This document shows, one piece after another, positions 8,886 through 18,880 of a stretch of DNA of 64,000 bases. The notes under the pieces are model-generated. The model did not search any database. It was not told the DNA's origin and saw nothing but the letters and a program-made list of their open reading frames with translations. The translations under genes and the position numbers were made by a program. The DNA lies in contig CAVSUB010000002.1 in NCBI GenBank assembly GCA_963730995.1, positions 558,001-622,000 on the forward strand. Direction: 5' to 3'. The number at the start of each line of letters is the position of its first letter. Within the stretch, counting starts at the first letter, position 1. This stretch comes from CAVSUB01 sp963730995 (lineage in GTDB: Bacteria; Acidobacteriota; Vicinamibacteria; Vicinamibacterales; 2-12-FULL-66-21).

Positions 8886-11382
8886 ATGTGCCGTTCCGGT
8901 TCCCCGTTCGTCTTGTCGCTCGCAGCGGTTGCCTTCTGGGTAGCCGGTTCGGGGGCAGTCGCGCCCGCACCGCAAACCGTACCGGCCTACCAGCAGTTCC
9001 TGAGCCCCGCGTCGCCGCTCGAAGTCGTCGCCGCGCGGAAAGCCGATCGCATTGCGTGGACGTCGTTCCAGGAAGGGATGCGCAACGCCTACACCGCCGC
9101 CGCGCCTGCATTCACGCCGCGACGCCTCACCAACTTCCTCAAGGACGACGGCATCGATCTCTCCGGCATCCAGATCTCGGACGACGGCGGCACGGTCGTT
9201 TTTCTCCGTGGGACGGCGCTGAACCGGGTCGGCTGGGCCGCCAATCCGTCCGCCGATCCTGAAGGTCCCGAACGCTCCTTATGGGCCGCACGCACGGCCG
9301 GCGGCGCTGCGTGGCGGGTCGTAGACGATGCACCGGCGCCTGAGCTCGCGCCGGATGGGAGCGCCGTGCTGTTCGTGCGGGACGGGCAGATTCATCGCGC
9401 AAAGATCACGCCGGTGCGGCCGGCGAGCGATGTGGATCGCGGAGAAAAGCCGTTCATCAAGGCATGGGGCGAGCAGACCGGACCCAAGTGGTCGCCAGAC
9501 GGTCGCAAGATCGCGTTCGTCAGTCTTCGCACCGATCACAGCTTCGTCGTTGTGTACGACGTCGTGACCCGGCGCGTCCGGTACATGTCTCCCAGTGTCG
9601 ATTTCGATGCGAGTCCGCTCTGGACCGCGGATAGCAAGGGTCTCGTCTTCGTTCGCCGGCCCGGACTCGCGTTCGGCCAGCAGGCGCAGCAGGGCGGCGG
9701 CGGCATCGGCAATCCGAACGGCCCGGCATATCAGCCAAATCCGGCAGCGCCGGGAACGGGAGGCGACGGCTCCGGCCGCGGCGGCCGGGGGCGCGGTGCC
9801 GGGCAGCAAGCTGCCGCCGGTCGCGCTGAAGGAGCTGCGCCGCTGGCTCCAAGCGCAGCCTCGAAGATACCTGGTCTGATGCAGGCGGCGTTCAAGGGCG
9901 GCTACACGCTCGCGGTCTGGAAGGCCGACGTTTCGACGGGCGAAGCTCGCGAGGTGTGGCACAACAAGCCCTACGATCGCCAGTTCACGACGCTGGCCAA
10001 CGCACGGTTGGCGGGCGACACGTTCGTGTTCGGGTTGACCGTCGGCGGTGCCGGCGGTCGCGGCCGAGGCCGCGGCACGCAGGCAGAAGCGCCGACTCAG
10101 AACCCGCAGACCGAGCTCCCGCCATCGGGACCGGTGGACGAGTGGGATCGGTACTACGCGCTCAACTTGTCAGGCACCGATCCGCAGCCCGTCCTCCTCA
10201 CGACAACCGACGGCCTGATAGAGGATCAGACTTCTGTTGCGCTGTCGCCAGGACTCGAAGACGCTCTACTACTGCACCAACGCCAAGGACATCGAGCGTC
10301 GTCACATCTGGGCGGTGCCGGTCGCGGGTGGCGTTCCGCCCCGCCAGATCACGACCGGGGACGGCATCGAGACGTATCCTGCGCCGCTCGCATCCGGAAA
10401 GATACTGGCTACGCTCAGCGCGGGCTGGAACATGCCGCAATCGCTCGGCGTCTGGCAGCTCGAGCGGGAGTTGCCCGCGAAGACAGGCGAAGCGGGGAGA
10501 CCGAGATCCGGTTCAGTCGAAAGCGGATGGGATGCCACTGCGATGCGGCCCACGCAACGGATCATCTATCCGACGTCGCGCCCAGGGTTCCCCGTCGACG
10601 CGCACGTGCAACCGCAGATCGTGATGACGAAGGCTGCCGACGGACTCGAGATCCACAACCAGCTATTCCTGCCGAAGGACATCAAGCAGGGCGAGAAGCG
10701 TCCGGCGATCGTATTCGTGCACGGCGGGCCGGCGCGCCAGATGCTGCCCGGTTACCACTACATGCAGTTCTATCACTGGGCGTACGGCATCAATCAGTGG
10801 CTCGCGAGTCAGGGCTACGTCGTGCTATCGGTGAACTATCGGAGCGGCATCGCGTACGGCCGGTCGTTCCGCATGGCGTCGAATACCGCGGCGTCCGGCA
10901 ACGCCGAGTACCAGGACGTGTTCGCGGGCGGAAAGTATCTGCAGTCGCGTCCGGACGTCGACCCGAACCGTGTCGGTATCTGGGGTCTCTCGTACGGCGG
11001 GCTCCTCACCGCGGAGGCGTTGGCGCGTAACTCGGATCTGTTCAAGGCAGGTGTCGACCTCGCTGGCGTGCACTTCTACGGCAGCTCGCTCGACACCGAG
11101 TCGACGGCGTACAAGTCGTCGGCAGTCGGCGCCATCGACGGGTGGAAGTCGCCCGTCCTTCTCGTGCACGGGGACGACGATCGCAACGTCGCGTTCCAGC
11201 AGACGACCGGTCTCGTGCAGCTGCTCCGCGCGCGTGACGTCTATCACGAGCTGATCGTATTTCCGGACGACACGCACGAGTCGATGCTGCACAGCCGCTG
11301 GATGTACACGCTCGAGCGGATGGACGCGTTCTTCAAACGGTTCCTGGGCGGCGGGACGACGACGACAAGTCAGCGGAACTGA
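8886..11382 (+). CDS. S9 family prolyl-oligopeptidase-like peptidase (frame broken once)
   Basis: Exported serine peptidase of the DPP-IV/acylaminoacyl-peptidase type. ATG 8886 follows GAGGAG, then a signal peptide (about 1-26). A beta-propeller half contains a Gly/Gln-rich insertion near 9685-9840. The C-terminal alpha/beta hydrolase has the nucleophile in GLSYGG (near 10984), the Asp in HGDDDRN and the His in DDTHES. The reading frame changes at about 10250: SVALSP continues as DSKTLYYC if one A is removed from the sequence CGCCAGGACTC. With that base removed the protein is 831 aa. Either a consensus error or a recent pseudogene; both halves are otherwise intact. Confidence 0.85.
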
Positions 11383-11496
11383 GATTGCGCTCCAACTGTG
11401 CGGCTGTGCTCTCACAGGAGCTCGGGAGACCACAAGTCATCGCTCTGTGAGTCTTTCGATCTCCTCAAGCATCTGACGTGCGGCGTCGGATTCAGC

Positions 11497-12513
11497 TCAG
11501 ACAGTCAGCACGACTTTGCCGATATTTCCCCGGCTCTGAATGAACCGGTGCGCGTCGGCGACGTGATCGAGCGAGAACGTTCGTGCCACGACCGGCGTCA
11601 ACCGCCCGGCTGTGAGCTCGCTCAGGAGCAGATCGATCAGCGGCGCGAGCTGCCGCCGCTCCTCCCACAGGTGGCCGATGTGCAGGCCGAAGATGCCCCG
11701 GTTGCGATTGATCAGCGAGAGCGGATCGAAGCGCGGTGTGGCCGATCCAGGCGCGCATGGCATGCCACCAGCTCCGTCGCTCTCCAGGCGCAGCCGCCGA
11801 AAGGCCGAAGATCACGAGCCGCCCGAGCGGCGCGAGCATGCGGTAGCTGGTCATGAAGCTGTGGCCGCCGATGGGATCGAGGATGACGTCCACGCCACGG
11901 CCCCGCGTAATCTTGCGGATCTCTTCAGCCACGTCCGCGTGGCGGTAGTCGATCGCGTGGTCTACGCCGAACGTGCGGAGCGCGTCATGCTTGAACGCGG
12001 ACGCCGTGCCGATGACCGTCGCACGGCGGAGCCGCGCGAGCTGCGTGGCGGCTATGCCGACGCCACCGCCGGCGTTGTGCACGAGCACCGTTTCACCGAC
12101 GTTGAGCGCCGCCATCCGGTAGAGCGCGACGCGGCCGTCAGATAGTTCACAGGGACCGCGGCAGCTTCCGCGTCGCTCAGGCTCTCGGGAACATGGAAGG
12201 CGTACCCGGCGGGCACCACTACGGCATCGGCATACCCACCGAACCGCGTCAGCGCAAACACGCGATCGGATTCGCTGAAACCGGTGACCGCCCGCCCGAT
12301 GCCGTCCACGTGTCCGACGACTTCGTAGCCGACCACCATCGGCGGCTTGGGCGCGTCCGGGTAAAGTCCAAGCCTGGCCAGGACGTCCGCGAAGTTCACG
12401 CCCGCCGCACGCACCCGGATTCTGATCTCGCCTTCGCCGGGCGTCGGATCGGGACCCGTCCGCATCTCGAAGACATCCGGCGCACCGTATCGCGGGATGA
12501 CGGCCTGAAGCAC
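11497..12513 (-). CDS. Zinc-free quinone oxidoreductase-like MDR protein (frame broken twice)
   Basis: NADPH-dependent medium-chain reductase of the quinone oxidoreductase/VAT1 type. It starts at GTG 12513 with LQAVIPRYGAPDVFEM. The catalytic-domain motif is VRAAGVNFADVLARLGLYP and the Rossmann motif is VLVHNAGGGVGIAATQLAR. The C-terminal part is RGIFGLHIGHLW...GRLTPVVARTF. The frame changes near 12140 (one base lost after NYLTA) and again near 11742 (one extra G in the segment encoding AMRAWI). The two changes cancel and give 338 aa. Function beyond the family is unknown. Confidence 0.75.
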
Positions 12514-12530
12514 GGCGCGACCTTACCACA

Positions 12531-12631
12531 CAGTCGGCAGTCGGGGGTCGACGGTCGGCAGTCGCAGTCGGCAGTCGCAGTCGGCAGTCACAGTCGACAG
12601 TCGGCAGTCACAGTCGGCAGTCACAGTCGAC
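12531..12631. repeat. Short tandem array, unit about GGCAGTC(G/A)CAGTC
   Basis: About seven degenerate copies of a 13-base unit built from GGCAGTC and CAGTC, located just upstream of the oxidoreductase start and downstream of argF. There are no unique spacers. Several bacteria-wide intergenic arrays of this style occur elsewhere in the window with different units. Confidence 0.8.
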
Positions 12632-12654
12632 CGGCGTCGGTCACTCTGTTGTAG

Positions 12655-12676
12655 GGCGGGGCCTTCAGGCCCCGCC
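12655..12676. terminator. Palindromic hairpin after argF, dispersed repeat copy 1
   Basis: A perfect 9-bp stem with a CTTCAG-type apex, preceded by TGTAGGG, starts 26 bases after the argF stop. A near-identical hairpin at 22811-22832 differs by one C-G to T-A pair that keeps the stem. There is no U-run, but the position suggests a transcript-end structure. Confidence 0.6.
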
Positions 12677-12702
12677 GCTGGAAGCGGGAAGCGGGAAGCT
12701 TT

Positions 12703-13647
12703 CTACGCCAGCATCGCCAGCAGCGCCTTCTGCGTGTGCAGGCGGTTCTCGGCCTGATCGAAGACGACCGAGGCTTCGCTGTCGAGGATTTCCGACGTGA
12801 CCTCTTCGCCTCGATGGGCGGGAAGGCAGTGCATGAAGAGGGCGTCGGATGCGGCGTGGGCCATGAGCGCCGCGTTCACCTGAAAGGCGCCGAAGATCTG
12901 ATGGCGGCCGGCTGCCTCCGCCTCCTGGCCCATGGACGTCCACACGTCCGTGTACACGGCATCGGCGTCCTGGACCGCGGCCACCGGATCAGTCGTCAGC
13001 GTCAACCGGGCACCGAGTCGGGCCCTCGATTCGATCCGTTCGCGCAGACGGGGACTGAGCTCGAATCCGCGGGGCGATGCGACGCGAACGTTGATGCCCA
13101 GCAGCAGCGCCGCCTGCGACAGGGACGTGACGACGTTGTTGCCGTCGCCGACGAAGGCAATCGTTCGCCCCGGCAGGTCCCTCAACTTCTCTGAGAGCGT
13201 CAGGCAGTCGGCCAGCGCCTGGCAGGGGTGCTCTTCGTCGGTAAGCGCGTTGACTACCCGGAGGCGCGGGGCTGCAGCGGCGAAGGCCTCGAGCCGTGCC
13301 TGTGCGTAGGTCCGCACGACGGCGCCGTACACCCACCGCTCGAGATTGCGAGCGACGTCCGCGATCGTTTCGCGCTCGCCGAATACTTCCTCGCGCGGCG
13401 GCTCGATCAGATTGCCGCCAAGCTCCCGCACCGCGATCTGGAAGGTGGAGCGCGTGCGCAACGACGGTTTCTCGAACAGGAGAGCGATGTGCTTGCCGGC
13501 GAGCGGCTGTTCGTGCGGAATCCCCGCCGCCCGCGCCGCCTTGAGCTCCGCAGCCAGCCGCAAGCAGGCCTGCAACTCGTCGTACGTCAGGTCGTCTATC
13601 GAGAGGAATCTCGTCGGCACGGCTGGCGTCAGTTGCGGTGCGCTCAT
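12703..13647 (-). CDS. argF: Ornithine carbamoyltransferase
   Basis: Forms citrulline from ornithine and carbamoyl phosphate. The 314-aa product has the carbamoyl-phosphate motif FEKPSLRTRSTF (the SLRTR variant of STRTR), the ornithine-side motif EEHPCQALAD, DVWTSMGQE, and HCLPAHRG. Start is ATG 13647 giving MSAPQLTPAVPTRF. The frame remains open upstream through a GC-rich dispersed repeat that is not part of the protein. The gene is separated from argJ by 343 bases of repeats. Frame intact. Confidence 0.94.
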   Translation of the reverse strand: MSAPQLTPAVPTRFLSIDDLTYDELQACLRLAAELKAARAAGIPHEQPLAGKHIALLFEKPSLRTRSTFQIAVRELGGNLIEPPREEVFGERETIADVARNLERWVYGAVVRTYAQARLEAFAAAAPRLRVVNALTDEEHPCQALADCLTLSEKLRDLPGRTIAFVGDGNNVVTSLSQAALLLGINVRVASPRGFELSPRLRERIESRARLGARLTLTTDPVAAVQDADAVYTDVWTSMGQEAEAAGRHQIFGAFQVNAALMAHAASDALFMHCLPAHRGEEVTSEILDSEASVVFDQAENRLHTQKALLAMLA

Positions 13648-13651
13648 CTTT

Positions 13652-13738
13652 TTGACCGGGGGGCTTCGCCCCGCCGGACCCCCCATCGCCGTCGCTCGCG
13701 GGGCCCCAATGCCCCGCTCCGCTCCGGCGGGGCGCGCC
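13652..13738 (-). repeat. Dispersed GC-rich repeat, copy A, in the argF leader
   Basis: On the minus strand this 87-base element ends GGGGCGAAGCCCCCCGGTCAA four bases before the argF ATG. Copy C ends the same way before argG (19555-19640). It contains several self-complementary GC stems. No coding role is seen. Confidence 0.75.
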
Positions 13739-13777
13739 TGCGGCGCGCCTAGCTGCCTGTGCGGCTCGAATGAAACC

Positions 13778-13899
13778 AGACCGGGGGGCTTCACGCCGCC
13801 GGACCCCCCATCTCCACCCCAGCGCGCAAAACACGCGCGCCGGGGGCCCCGGTCGCCGTCGCTCGCGGGGCCCCATGCCCCGCTCCGGCGGGGCGCGCC
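13778..13899 (-). repeat. Dispersed GC-rich repeat, copy B, between argJ and argF
   Basis: A longer, diverged copy of the element at 13652-13738, in the same orientation. It shares GACCGGGGGGCTTC, CCGGACCCCCCAT, CGCCGTCGCTCGCGGGG and CTCCGGCGGGGCGCGCC, and has an internal insertion of about 35 bases rich in GCGC. Together with copy A and the adjacent array it fills the 343-base gap between argJ and argF, which otherwise holds no gene. Confidence 0.7.
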
Positions 13900-13910
13900 G
13901 CTGGCGGGCC

Positions 13911-13974
13911 AGAACCCCGAATCCTTGGAACCCCGAACCTTTAGAACCTAGAACCTCTAGAACCCTGGAACCTA
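13911..13974. repeat. AGAACC-type short tandem array
   Basis: Degenerate units of 8-12 bases built on (A/G)GAACC(T)(TTA), six to seven copies, just after the argJ stop. A second array with the same core lies at 54440-54487. Confidence 0.75.
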
Positions 13975-13990
13975 CGTCCGGTAATCCGCA

Positions 13991-15206
13991 TTAATCCGCA
14001 CGTAATCCGCACTCAAGTCGCACGTCCACATGCGCGCCTGGCCGTGTCCGCCCGGTACCGAGGTCGACGAAGACCTCGATGTCCCGGCCCTGCAGGTACT
14101 CCGCGGCCTCGGGGGCACGCTCGTCGTGCGGTACACCTTCGCTGAACAGCTCCACCGGACCGATCCGGACGACGGCGCGATCGAGCGCGAACGCTGCGCC
14201 TGAACGGCCGGCGACCGCCACGAGGCGTCCCCAGTTCGGATCGCCGCCGTGAATCGCCGTCTTCACAAGCGGTGAGTTCGCGATAGCTCGCGCCGTGCGC
14301 TTCGCGTCCGCATCCGACCGTGCGCCGCCGACGTTGACGGTGATCAGCTTCGTCGCGCCCTCGCCGCCCCGGACGATGCCGATCGCGAGCGGCTCACAGG
14401 CGGCCTTGAGAGCGGCGGTCAGCAACGGGAGATCGCCCGCATCGAGCGAGACGCCGCTGGCGCCGTTGGCCAGGACGAACACGCAATCGTTGGTCGAGCA
14501 CTCGCCGTCAACAGTGATCGCGTTGAACGTGTCCTCGACAGCGCCCCGAAGCGCGCGCTGAAGAAGTCCGGGCGCGACACCCGCGTCCGTCGTGAGGAAT
14601 CCCAGCATCGTCGCCATCATCGGCTCGATCATGCCGGAACCCTTTGCGATGCCGCCGACGCGGAACGTACCCTTCGGGCTGACGATCTCGACCGCCGCCT
14701 CCTTCGGGAACGGATCGGTCGTCATGATCCCCAGCGCGGCGTCCGATCCGCCCGTCGTCGAGAGGGCGCCGGCGGCCATCTGGATCCCGCGCTCCACCTT
14801 GCTCATCGGGAGCTTGCACGCCGATTACGCCGGTGGACGCCACGAGGACCGCGGCAGGGTCGAAGCCGAGCGCGCCCGCAGTCAAATCAGCCATCGCGTT
14901 CGCGTGAGCCATTCCGTCTGCGCCGGTGCACGCATTCGCGCATCCGCTGTTCACGACGATCGCCGCGGCGTGCCCTCCAGAGGTGGCGAGGCGGTCTCTC
15001 GACACGAGAATCGGGGCAGCCTGCGCGAGATTGGTCGTAAAGACCGCGGCTGCGCTGACCGCGCGATCCGCCGAGACGATGATCAGGTCGCGGGCGCCGG
15101 ACGCCTTGATTCCGCACGCCACGCCAGATGCTCTGAAACCGCGCGCAGCGGTGATGCCGCCCTCGACCGGGTGTACCTCGATGGTGCTCACGTCGAGGGC
15201 GCTCAC
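13991..15206 (-). CDS. argJ: Glutamate N-acetyltransferase / ornithine acetyltransferase (frame broken once)
   Basis: Transfers the acetyl group from N-acetylornithine to glutamate, closing the acetyl cycle; an Ntn hydrolase that self-cleaves before a Thr. Visible parts are IEVHPVEGGITAARGFRASG, VNSGCANACTG, VLVASTGVIGVQLPMSKVERG (cleavage region; the nucleophile is the Thr of STGVIG), NAITVDGECSTNDCVF and NWGRLVAVAGRSG. Start is GTG 15206, overlapping the stop of the upstream acetyltransferase (GTGA). One extra base near 14814 (CAAGCTC where CAGCTC is expected) breaks the frame. Corrected length is about 404 aa, normal for ArgJ. Confidence 0.88.
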
Positions 15207-15815
15207 GCGAGCACCGCCTCGGCAGGTTCGGTCTCGCGCGTGCGAGTGCTCGGGAGCTGGAGGCGCTCGATATTCGGGCGGCGCGGCGCAATGCTGCGGC
15301 TGCCCTGAATCACCGCAGCCGGACGCTCCGGGTCGCACGCTGACACCGCTTCGCAGCGGCAGCATGACGGCGTACTGCCCGCAGTGCCGGAACAACGCGC
15401 AGGTCGTGCAGTCGTGAGCGATCTTCTCGGGTACCCACATGTGCGGCACGATCGTGAAGCCCAGGCGGACGAACCGGGCGGGCTCGTGCGTGAACGCACA
15501 GAGCGTCGAGAAGCCCCGCTCGGCGGCACTGGCGGCCATGTGATCCACCAGATCCGAGCCGATGTGCTGCCCGCGCATCGCCTCGTCGACGACCAGCGAC
15601 CGCACCTCGGCGACACCCTTGCTGAGAGGGGCGAGCTCGGCGCACCCGACGATCCGATCGCCCGCGGCGGCCACGGTGAAACGCGTTGCGTTCGTTTCGA
15701 GATCCTCGATCGTGCGCGGCAGCAGATGGCCGGCCGCGAGGTTGTCGGCGATCAGCCGGTTGATAGCGGTGACGTCGGTCGAGGTGGCGGCGCGAAGCGT
15801 AACGGTAGCGTTCAT
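15203..15815 (-). CDS. argA: Short-form amino-acid N-acetyltransferase (ArgA-like GNAT)
   Basis: Single GNAT-domain protein of the type that acetylates glutamate in lineages lacking the two-domain ArgA. The acetyl-CoA region is LVVDEAMRGQHIGSDLVDHM, followed by FTHEPARFVRLGFTIVPHMW and a Cys-rich tail AHDCTTCALFRHCGQYAVML typical of this subfamily. Start ATG 15815 overlaps the argD stop (ATGA). As it stands the frame runs into argJ without a stop. A single extra base between about 15300 and 15340 would restore a stop at 15203-15205 overlapping the argJ GTG, giving 203 aa. The apparent ArgA-ArgJ fusion is therefore doubted. The gene symbol is by position and family; enzymatic specificity is inferred. 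Confidence 0.75.
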
Positions 15816-17023
15816 GAACCGGACTCCGTGGCGGCGACAATCGCCTGCTCGAGCAGGACGAGCGCCTCATCAATCTCTGCGGGCGTGATGACGTACGGCG
15901 GCAGCAGTCGGACGACTGTTTCCGCTGTGCGATTGACGAGGAGCCCACGCTGTAGCGCCGCGTCAATAACCGGAAGGGCCGGACGATCGAGGTCCAGACC
16001 CCACATGAGCCCCGCGCCCCTGATCTCGCGAACGGCCGGACGCCGTTGCTCGATCGCGCGCAGCCCCTTCTCGAGGTGTCCGCCGACCTTTGCGACGTGA
16101 CCCACGAGATCACGATCGATCAGCTCCTCGAGAAACGTCAGTGCGGCGCGACACGCCAGCAGGTTGCCGCCGTAGGTGCTGCCGTGGTCGCCTGGCGCAG
16201 CGGCCGCGGCGACGCGATCCGTGAACAGGGCCGCGCCGATCGGGACGCCGGCGCCGAGCGCCTTGCCGAGCGCCATCAGGTCCGGCGTCAGCCCCAGCAC
16301 GCTCGAGTAGAATGGCACACCCGTCCGGCCGAGGCCGGACTGGACTTCGTCCGCAATGAGCAACGCGCCCGTCTCGCGGCAGGCCGCCGTAATCGCGTCG
16401 GCCATCTCTCTGCTCAACGGACGCACGCCGCCCTCTCCCTGGAGCGGCTCGACGATGACGGCCGCGGTGGCGGAGGAAACCGCCGCTTTGAGCGCCTTCG
16501 GGTCGTCCATTGGCACGAACTGCACGTCGGGTACCAGCGGCGCGAACGGCGCGCGGTAGTGATCGTCCCACGTCACCGAAAGCGAGCCCATCGTGCGGCC
16601 GTGGAACGAGTGCTCGAGCGCAACGAACCCGCTGCGCCGTGGAGTACCCTCCTGCGCATGCCAGAACTTGCGGGCGAACTTGAGGCACGCCTCGACGGCT
16701 TCCGCGCCGCTGTTGCAGAAAAACGACCGCGGCATCCCCGACAGCGCGGACAGCCGCGTCGCCAGCTCGCCCTGGAGCGGGTGGAAGTAGAGGTTCGACG
16801 TGTGCAGCAGCTCTCGGGCCTGTGCCGAGATCGCCTCGGCCAGCCTGGGATTCGCATGGCCGAGCGACGCGACGCCGACCCCGGAAATCAGGTCCAGATA
16901 CGCGCGCCCATCGGCGTCGAACAGCCGGCAGCCGCGTCCGCGCTCGAAGACGACCCGTCCGCGGCGATAGACCTGCAACAGGTGTTCGGTTTCAAGAGCA
17001 ATCACGTCGGTGGCAGTCGTCAT
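15812..17023 (-). CDS. argD: Acetylornithine aminotransferase
   Basis: PLP-dependent class III aminotransferase converting N-acetylglutamate semialdehyde to N-acetylornithine. The 403-aa frame is intact. Visible are FFCNSGAEAVEACLKFARK, the FHGRTMGSL motif, IVEPLQGEGG, ADEVQSGLGRTG and the PLP lysine in LMALGKALGAGVPIGA. ATG 17023 overlaps the argB stop (ATGA) and its own stop overlaps the next gene the same way, so the chain argB-argD-argA-argJ is translationally coupled. Ornithine or succinylornithine specificity cannot be excluded. Confidence 0.93.
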   Translation of the reverse strand: MTTATDVIALETEHLLQVYRRGRVVFERGRGCRLFDADGRAYLDLISGVGVASLGHANPRLAEAISAQARELLHTSNLYFHPLQGELATRLSALSGMPRSFFCNSGAEAVEACLKFARKFWHAQEGTPRRSGFVALEHSFHGRTMGSLSVTWDDHYRAPFAPLVPDVQFVPMDDPKALKAAVSSATAAVIVEPLQGEGGVRPLSREMADAITAACRETGALLIADEVQSGLGRTGVPFYSSVLGLTPDLMALGKALGAGVPIGAALFTDRVAAAAAPGDHGSTYGGNLLACRAALTFLEELIDRDLVGHVAKVGGHLEKGLRAIEQRRPAVREIRGAGLMWGLDLDRPALPVIDAALQRGLLVNRTAETVVRLLPPYVITPAEIDEALVLLEQAIVAATESGS

Positions 17024-17818
17024 GTCGTCACCATCTCCCGATGAATCATCGTTCCCGAGGCCGTTGCGTAGTCCTGGACGTCCGCGCCCGGAGACGATCG
17101 CTACTTCGCGGACGCCGCCGGTCAGTGCGGCCCGGCATGCCGCCAGCTTGGCCACCATGCCGGAATGCGCGTCGCCCGACGCGATCATGCGATCGATGCC
17201 CTGGAGCGACAGCGCGGGAATCACGCACTCCGGCATTGTCGAGGACTCCAGCCGTCGCGCCGGCGATCACGAGCCGGTCCGCCCGTAGCAGCCCCGCGAG
17301 ATGGGCTGCGATCGTGTCGGCGTTGACGTTGAGGAGCGTGCCCTCGCGCGTCACCCCCACGCTCGCGATGACGGGGATGCAGTTAATCCGAAGCAGGTCG
17401 GCCAGCAGCGACCCGTCCGTGCCATCGGGCTGACCCACCAGACCCAGATCGACCGTCTGACCGCTGACGTGGTGAAGGTTCCGGTCCTTGTCGACAGCCC
17501 GATTCGCCCGTCCGCACCAGTGAGGCCGATTGCGCGTCCTCCCGCGGCGCCGATCGCCGCGACCAACGTGGTGTTCGTGCGCCCCGCCAAAACCGAGACC
17601 ACGGCATCCAGAGCCGCTTGATCCGTGATGCGGAGGCCGTCCACGAAGGTCGGCGTGTTGCCTCGCGCACGAATCTCGGCATCGATCGCGCGGCCGCCAC
17701 CGTGCACGACCACGAGCGACGTCGCTGACGCGAGACGCACGATCGCCTCCGCCGCCGTCCGCACCGCAGACGCGTCGTCGAGGAGCTCGCCGCCAAGTTT
17801 GAGGAGCGTGGTGGCCAT
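17020..17818 (-). CDS. argB: Acetylglutamate kinase (frame broken three times)
   Basis: Phosphorylates N-acetylglutamate; usually the arginine-feedback step. It starts at ATG 17818 with LLKLGGELLDD, then VVVHGGGRAIDAEI and GLTGADGRIGLS. In the next frame come VSGQTVDLGLVGQPDG, IPVIASVGVTREGTLLNVNAD and LVIAGATAGVLDNA. In a third frame comes ECVIPALSLQGIDRMIASGDAHSGMVAKL, and finally DYATASGTMIHREMVTT with a TGA overlapping the argD ATG. Changes lie near 17471 (one base lost), 17235 (one gained) and 17079 (one gained, CCAGGAC for CCGGAC). Net shift agrees with the total length, 265 aa. All domains are present, so sequence error is likelier than loss. Confidence 0.85.
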
Positions 17819-17824
17819 GGTGAA

Positions 17825-18820
17825 TCAGTTGAGCGCCGTCGTTTCGTCGAACCCGAACGCCACGTTGAAGTTCTGGATGGCCTGTCCTGCGGCGCCCTTC
17901 ACCAGATTGTCGATGCAGGAAACCATGACGAGCTGACCGCCCGGACGCTCGACGCGCCAGCCCACGTCGCAGAAGTTCGTGTGGGCCACGTGCTTGATCT
18001 CGGGCAGATCCGATCCAGTCAACCGCACGAAGGGGGAGCACTCGTAGGCGGCGTGGAGGGCCGTGCCGACGGCCGCGCTGTCGACACCCGGCTTCAGCCG
18101 CGCGTAGATCGTTTCGAGAATGCCCCGATCGAGCGGGACGAGGTGCGGCACGAACGTGACCGGCACGCCAAGCTCCTGCTCTATTTCGGCCGCGTGCCTG
18201 TGCGCGAACACGCCGTAGGCCGAGATGCTGTCGTGGCACTCGGAGAAGTGCGTCCGCTCGGACGGCGTCTTCCCGGCGCCCGACACACCGGACTTGGCGT
18301 CGATGATGATCCCGGGCTCCACGAGACCTGCGGAGACGAGCGGCTGCAGCGCCAATACGGCGGCAGTCGGATAGCACCCGGCGCACGCGATGAGCCGCGC
18401 ACCCGGAAGATCCTTGCGGTATCGCTCGGTCAGTCCGTAGGTAAGCGGCACGTCAACCGAAGGAGAGTGCGGATACCAACGCTGCCGGAACTCGGGGTCT
18501 CGCAGCCTGAAGGCGCCGGAGAGATCGAAGACTCGGGCGCCCCTGCCTGTCAGGACGGGCACGACCTCCGCAGCCAGGGACTCCGGGACCGCCAGGAAGA
18601 TGGCGTCCGCCTCACTACCGAGTTTGTCCACATCGAACGGCACGGCCATCGAGTCCCAGATACGGGCCAGCGCAGGGACTTTCCGTGCCTCCGAGCCGCG
18701 GGATCCCATAGCCACCCGGATATCGGCCGCGGGATGCCGGGCCAGACGACGGAGCAGCTCGACGCCGGCATAGCCGGTAGCTCCTGCGACGCCGACCCTG
18801 ACGCGAGAAAAATCATTCAT
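17825..18820 (-). CDS. argC: N-acetyl-gamma-glutamyl-phosphate reductase
   Basis: NADPH-dependent reduction of N-acetylglutamyl phosphate. The 331-aa frame is intact: Rossmann start VRVGVAGATGYAGVELLRRL, catalytic Cys in ACAGCYPTAAVLAL, SGVSGAGKTPSERTHF, and FVPHLVPLDRGILETIYA. ATG 18820 lies 11 bases after the -10 of a likely promoter. argB follows 6 bases after its stop. First gene of the leftward arginine operon. Confidence 0.95.
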   Translation of the reverse strand: MNDFSRVRVGVAGATGYAGVELLRRLARHPAADIRVAMGSRGSEARKVPALARIWDSMAVPFDVDKLGSEADAIFLAVPESLAAEVVPVLTGRGARVFDLSGAFRLRDPEFRQRWYPHSPSVDVPLTYGLTERYRKDLPGARLIACAGCYPTAAVLALQPLVSAGLVEPGIIIDAKSGVSGAGKTPSERTHFSECHDSISAYGVFAHRHAAEIEQELGVPVTFVPHLVPLDRGILETIYARLKPGVDSAAVGTALHAAYECSPFVRLTGSDLPEIKHVAHTNFCDVGWRVERPGGQLVMVSCIDNLVKGAAGQAIQNFNVAFGFDETTALN

Positions 18821-18831
18821 CAGAACGAATA

Positions 18832-18860
18832 GTTATACACCAATCACCCCTGTCAATCAA
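18832..18860 (-). promoter_or_regulatory. Probable argC promoter
   Basis: On the minus strand TTGATT (18860-18855), a 17-base spacer and TATAAC (18837-18832) match a sigma-70 promoter. The ATG follows 11 bases after the -10, so the leader is only a few bases long. The overlapping TTGACA at 18856-18851 would leave a 13-base spacer and is less likely. Confidence 0.5.
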
Positions 18861-18880
18861 CATGTTGCACACTGCAATAC

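Noticed and set aside
12531..12631. Array at 12531-12631 as a CRISPR
   Set aside because: Units are 13 bases, degenerate and contiguous, without unique spacers; no cas genes in the window.
13652..13794. Upstream extension of ArgF through the GC-rich repeat
   Set aside because: The extra residues come from a dispersed repeat that also precedes argG. ArgF homology begins after MSAPQLT.
15812..17236. ArgB-ArgD fusion suggested by a continuous frame
   Set aside because: The next frame gives the proper ArgB end DYATASGTMIHREMVTT with a TGA overlapping the argD ATG. One extra base near 17079 explains the apparent fusion.
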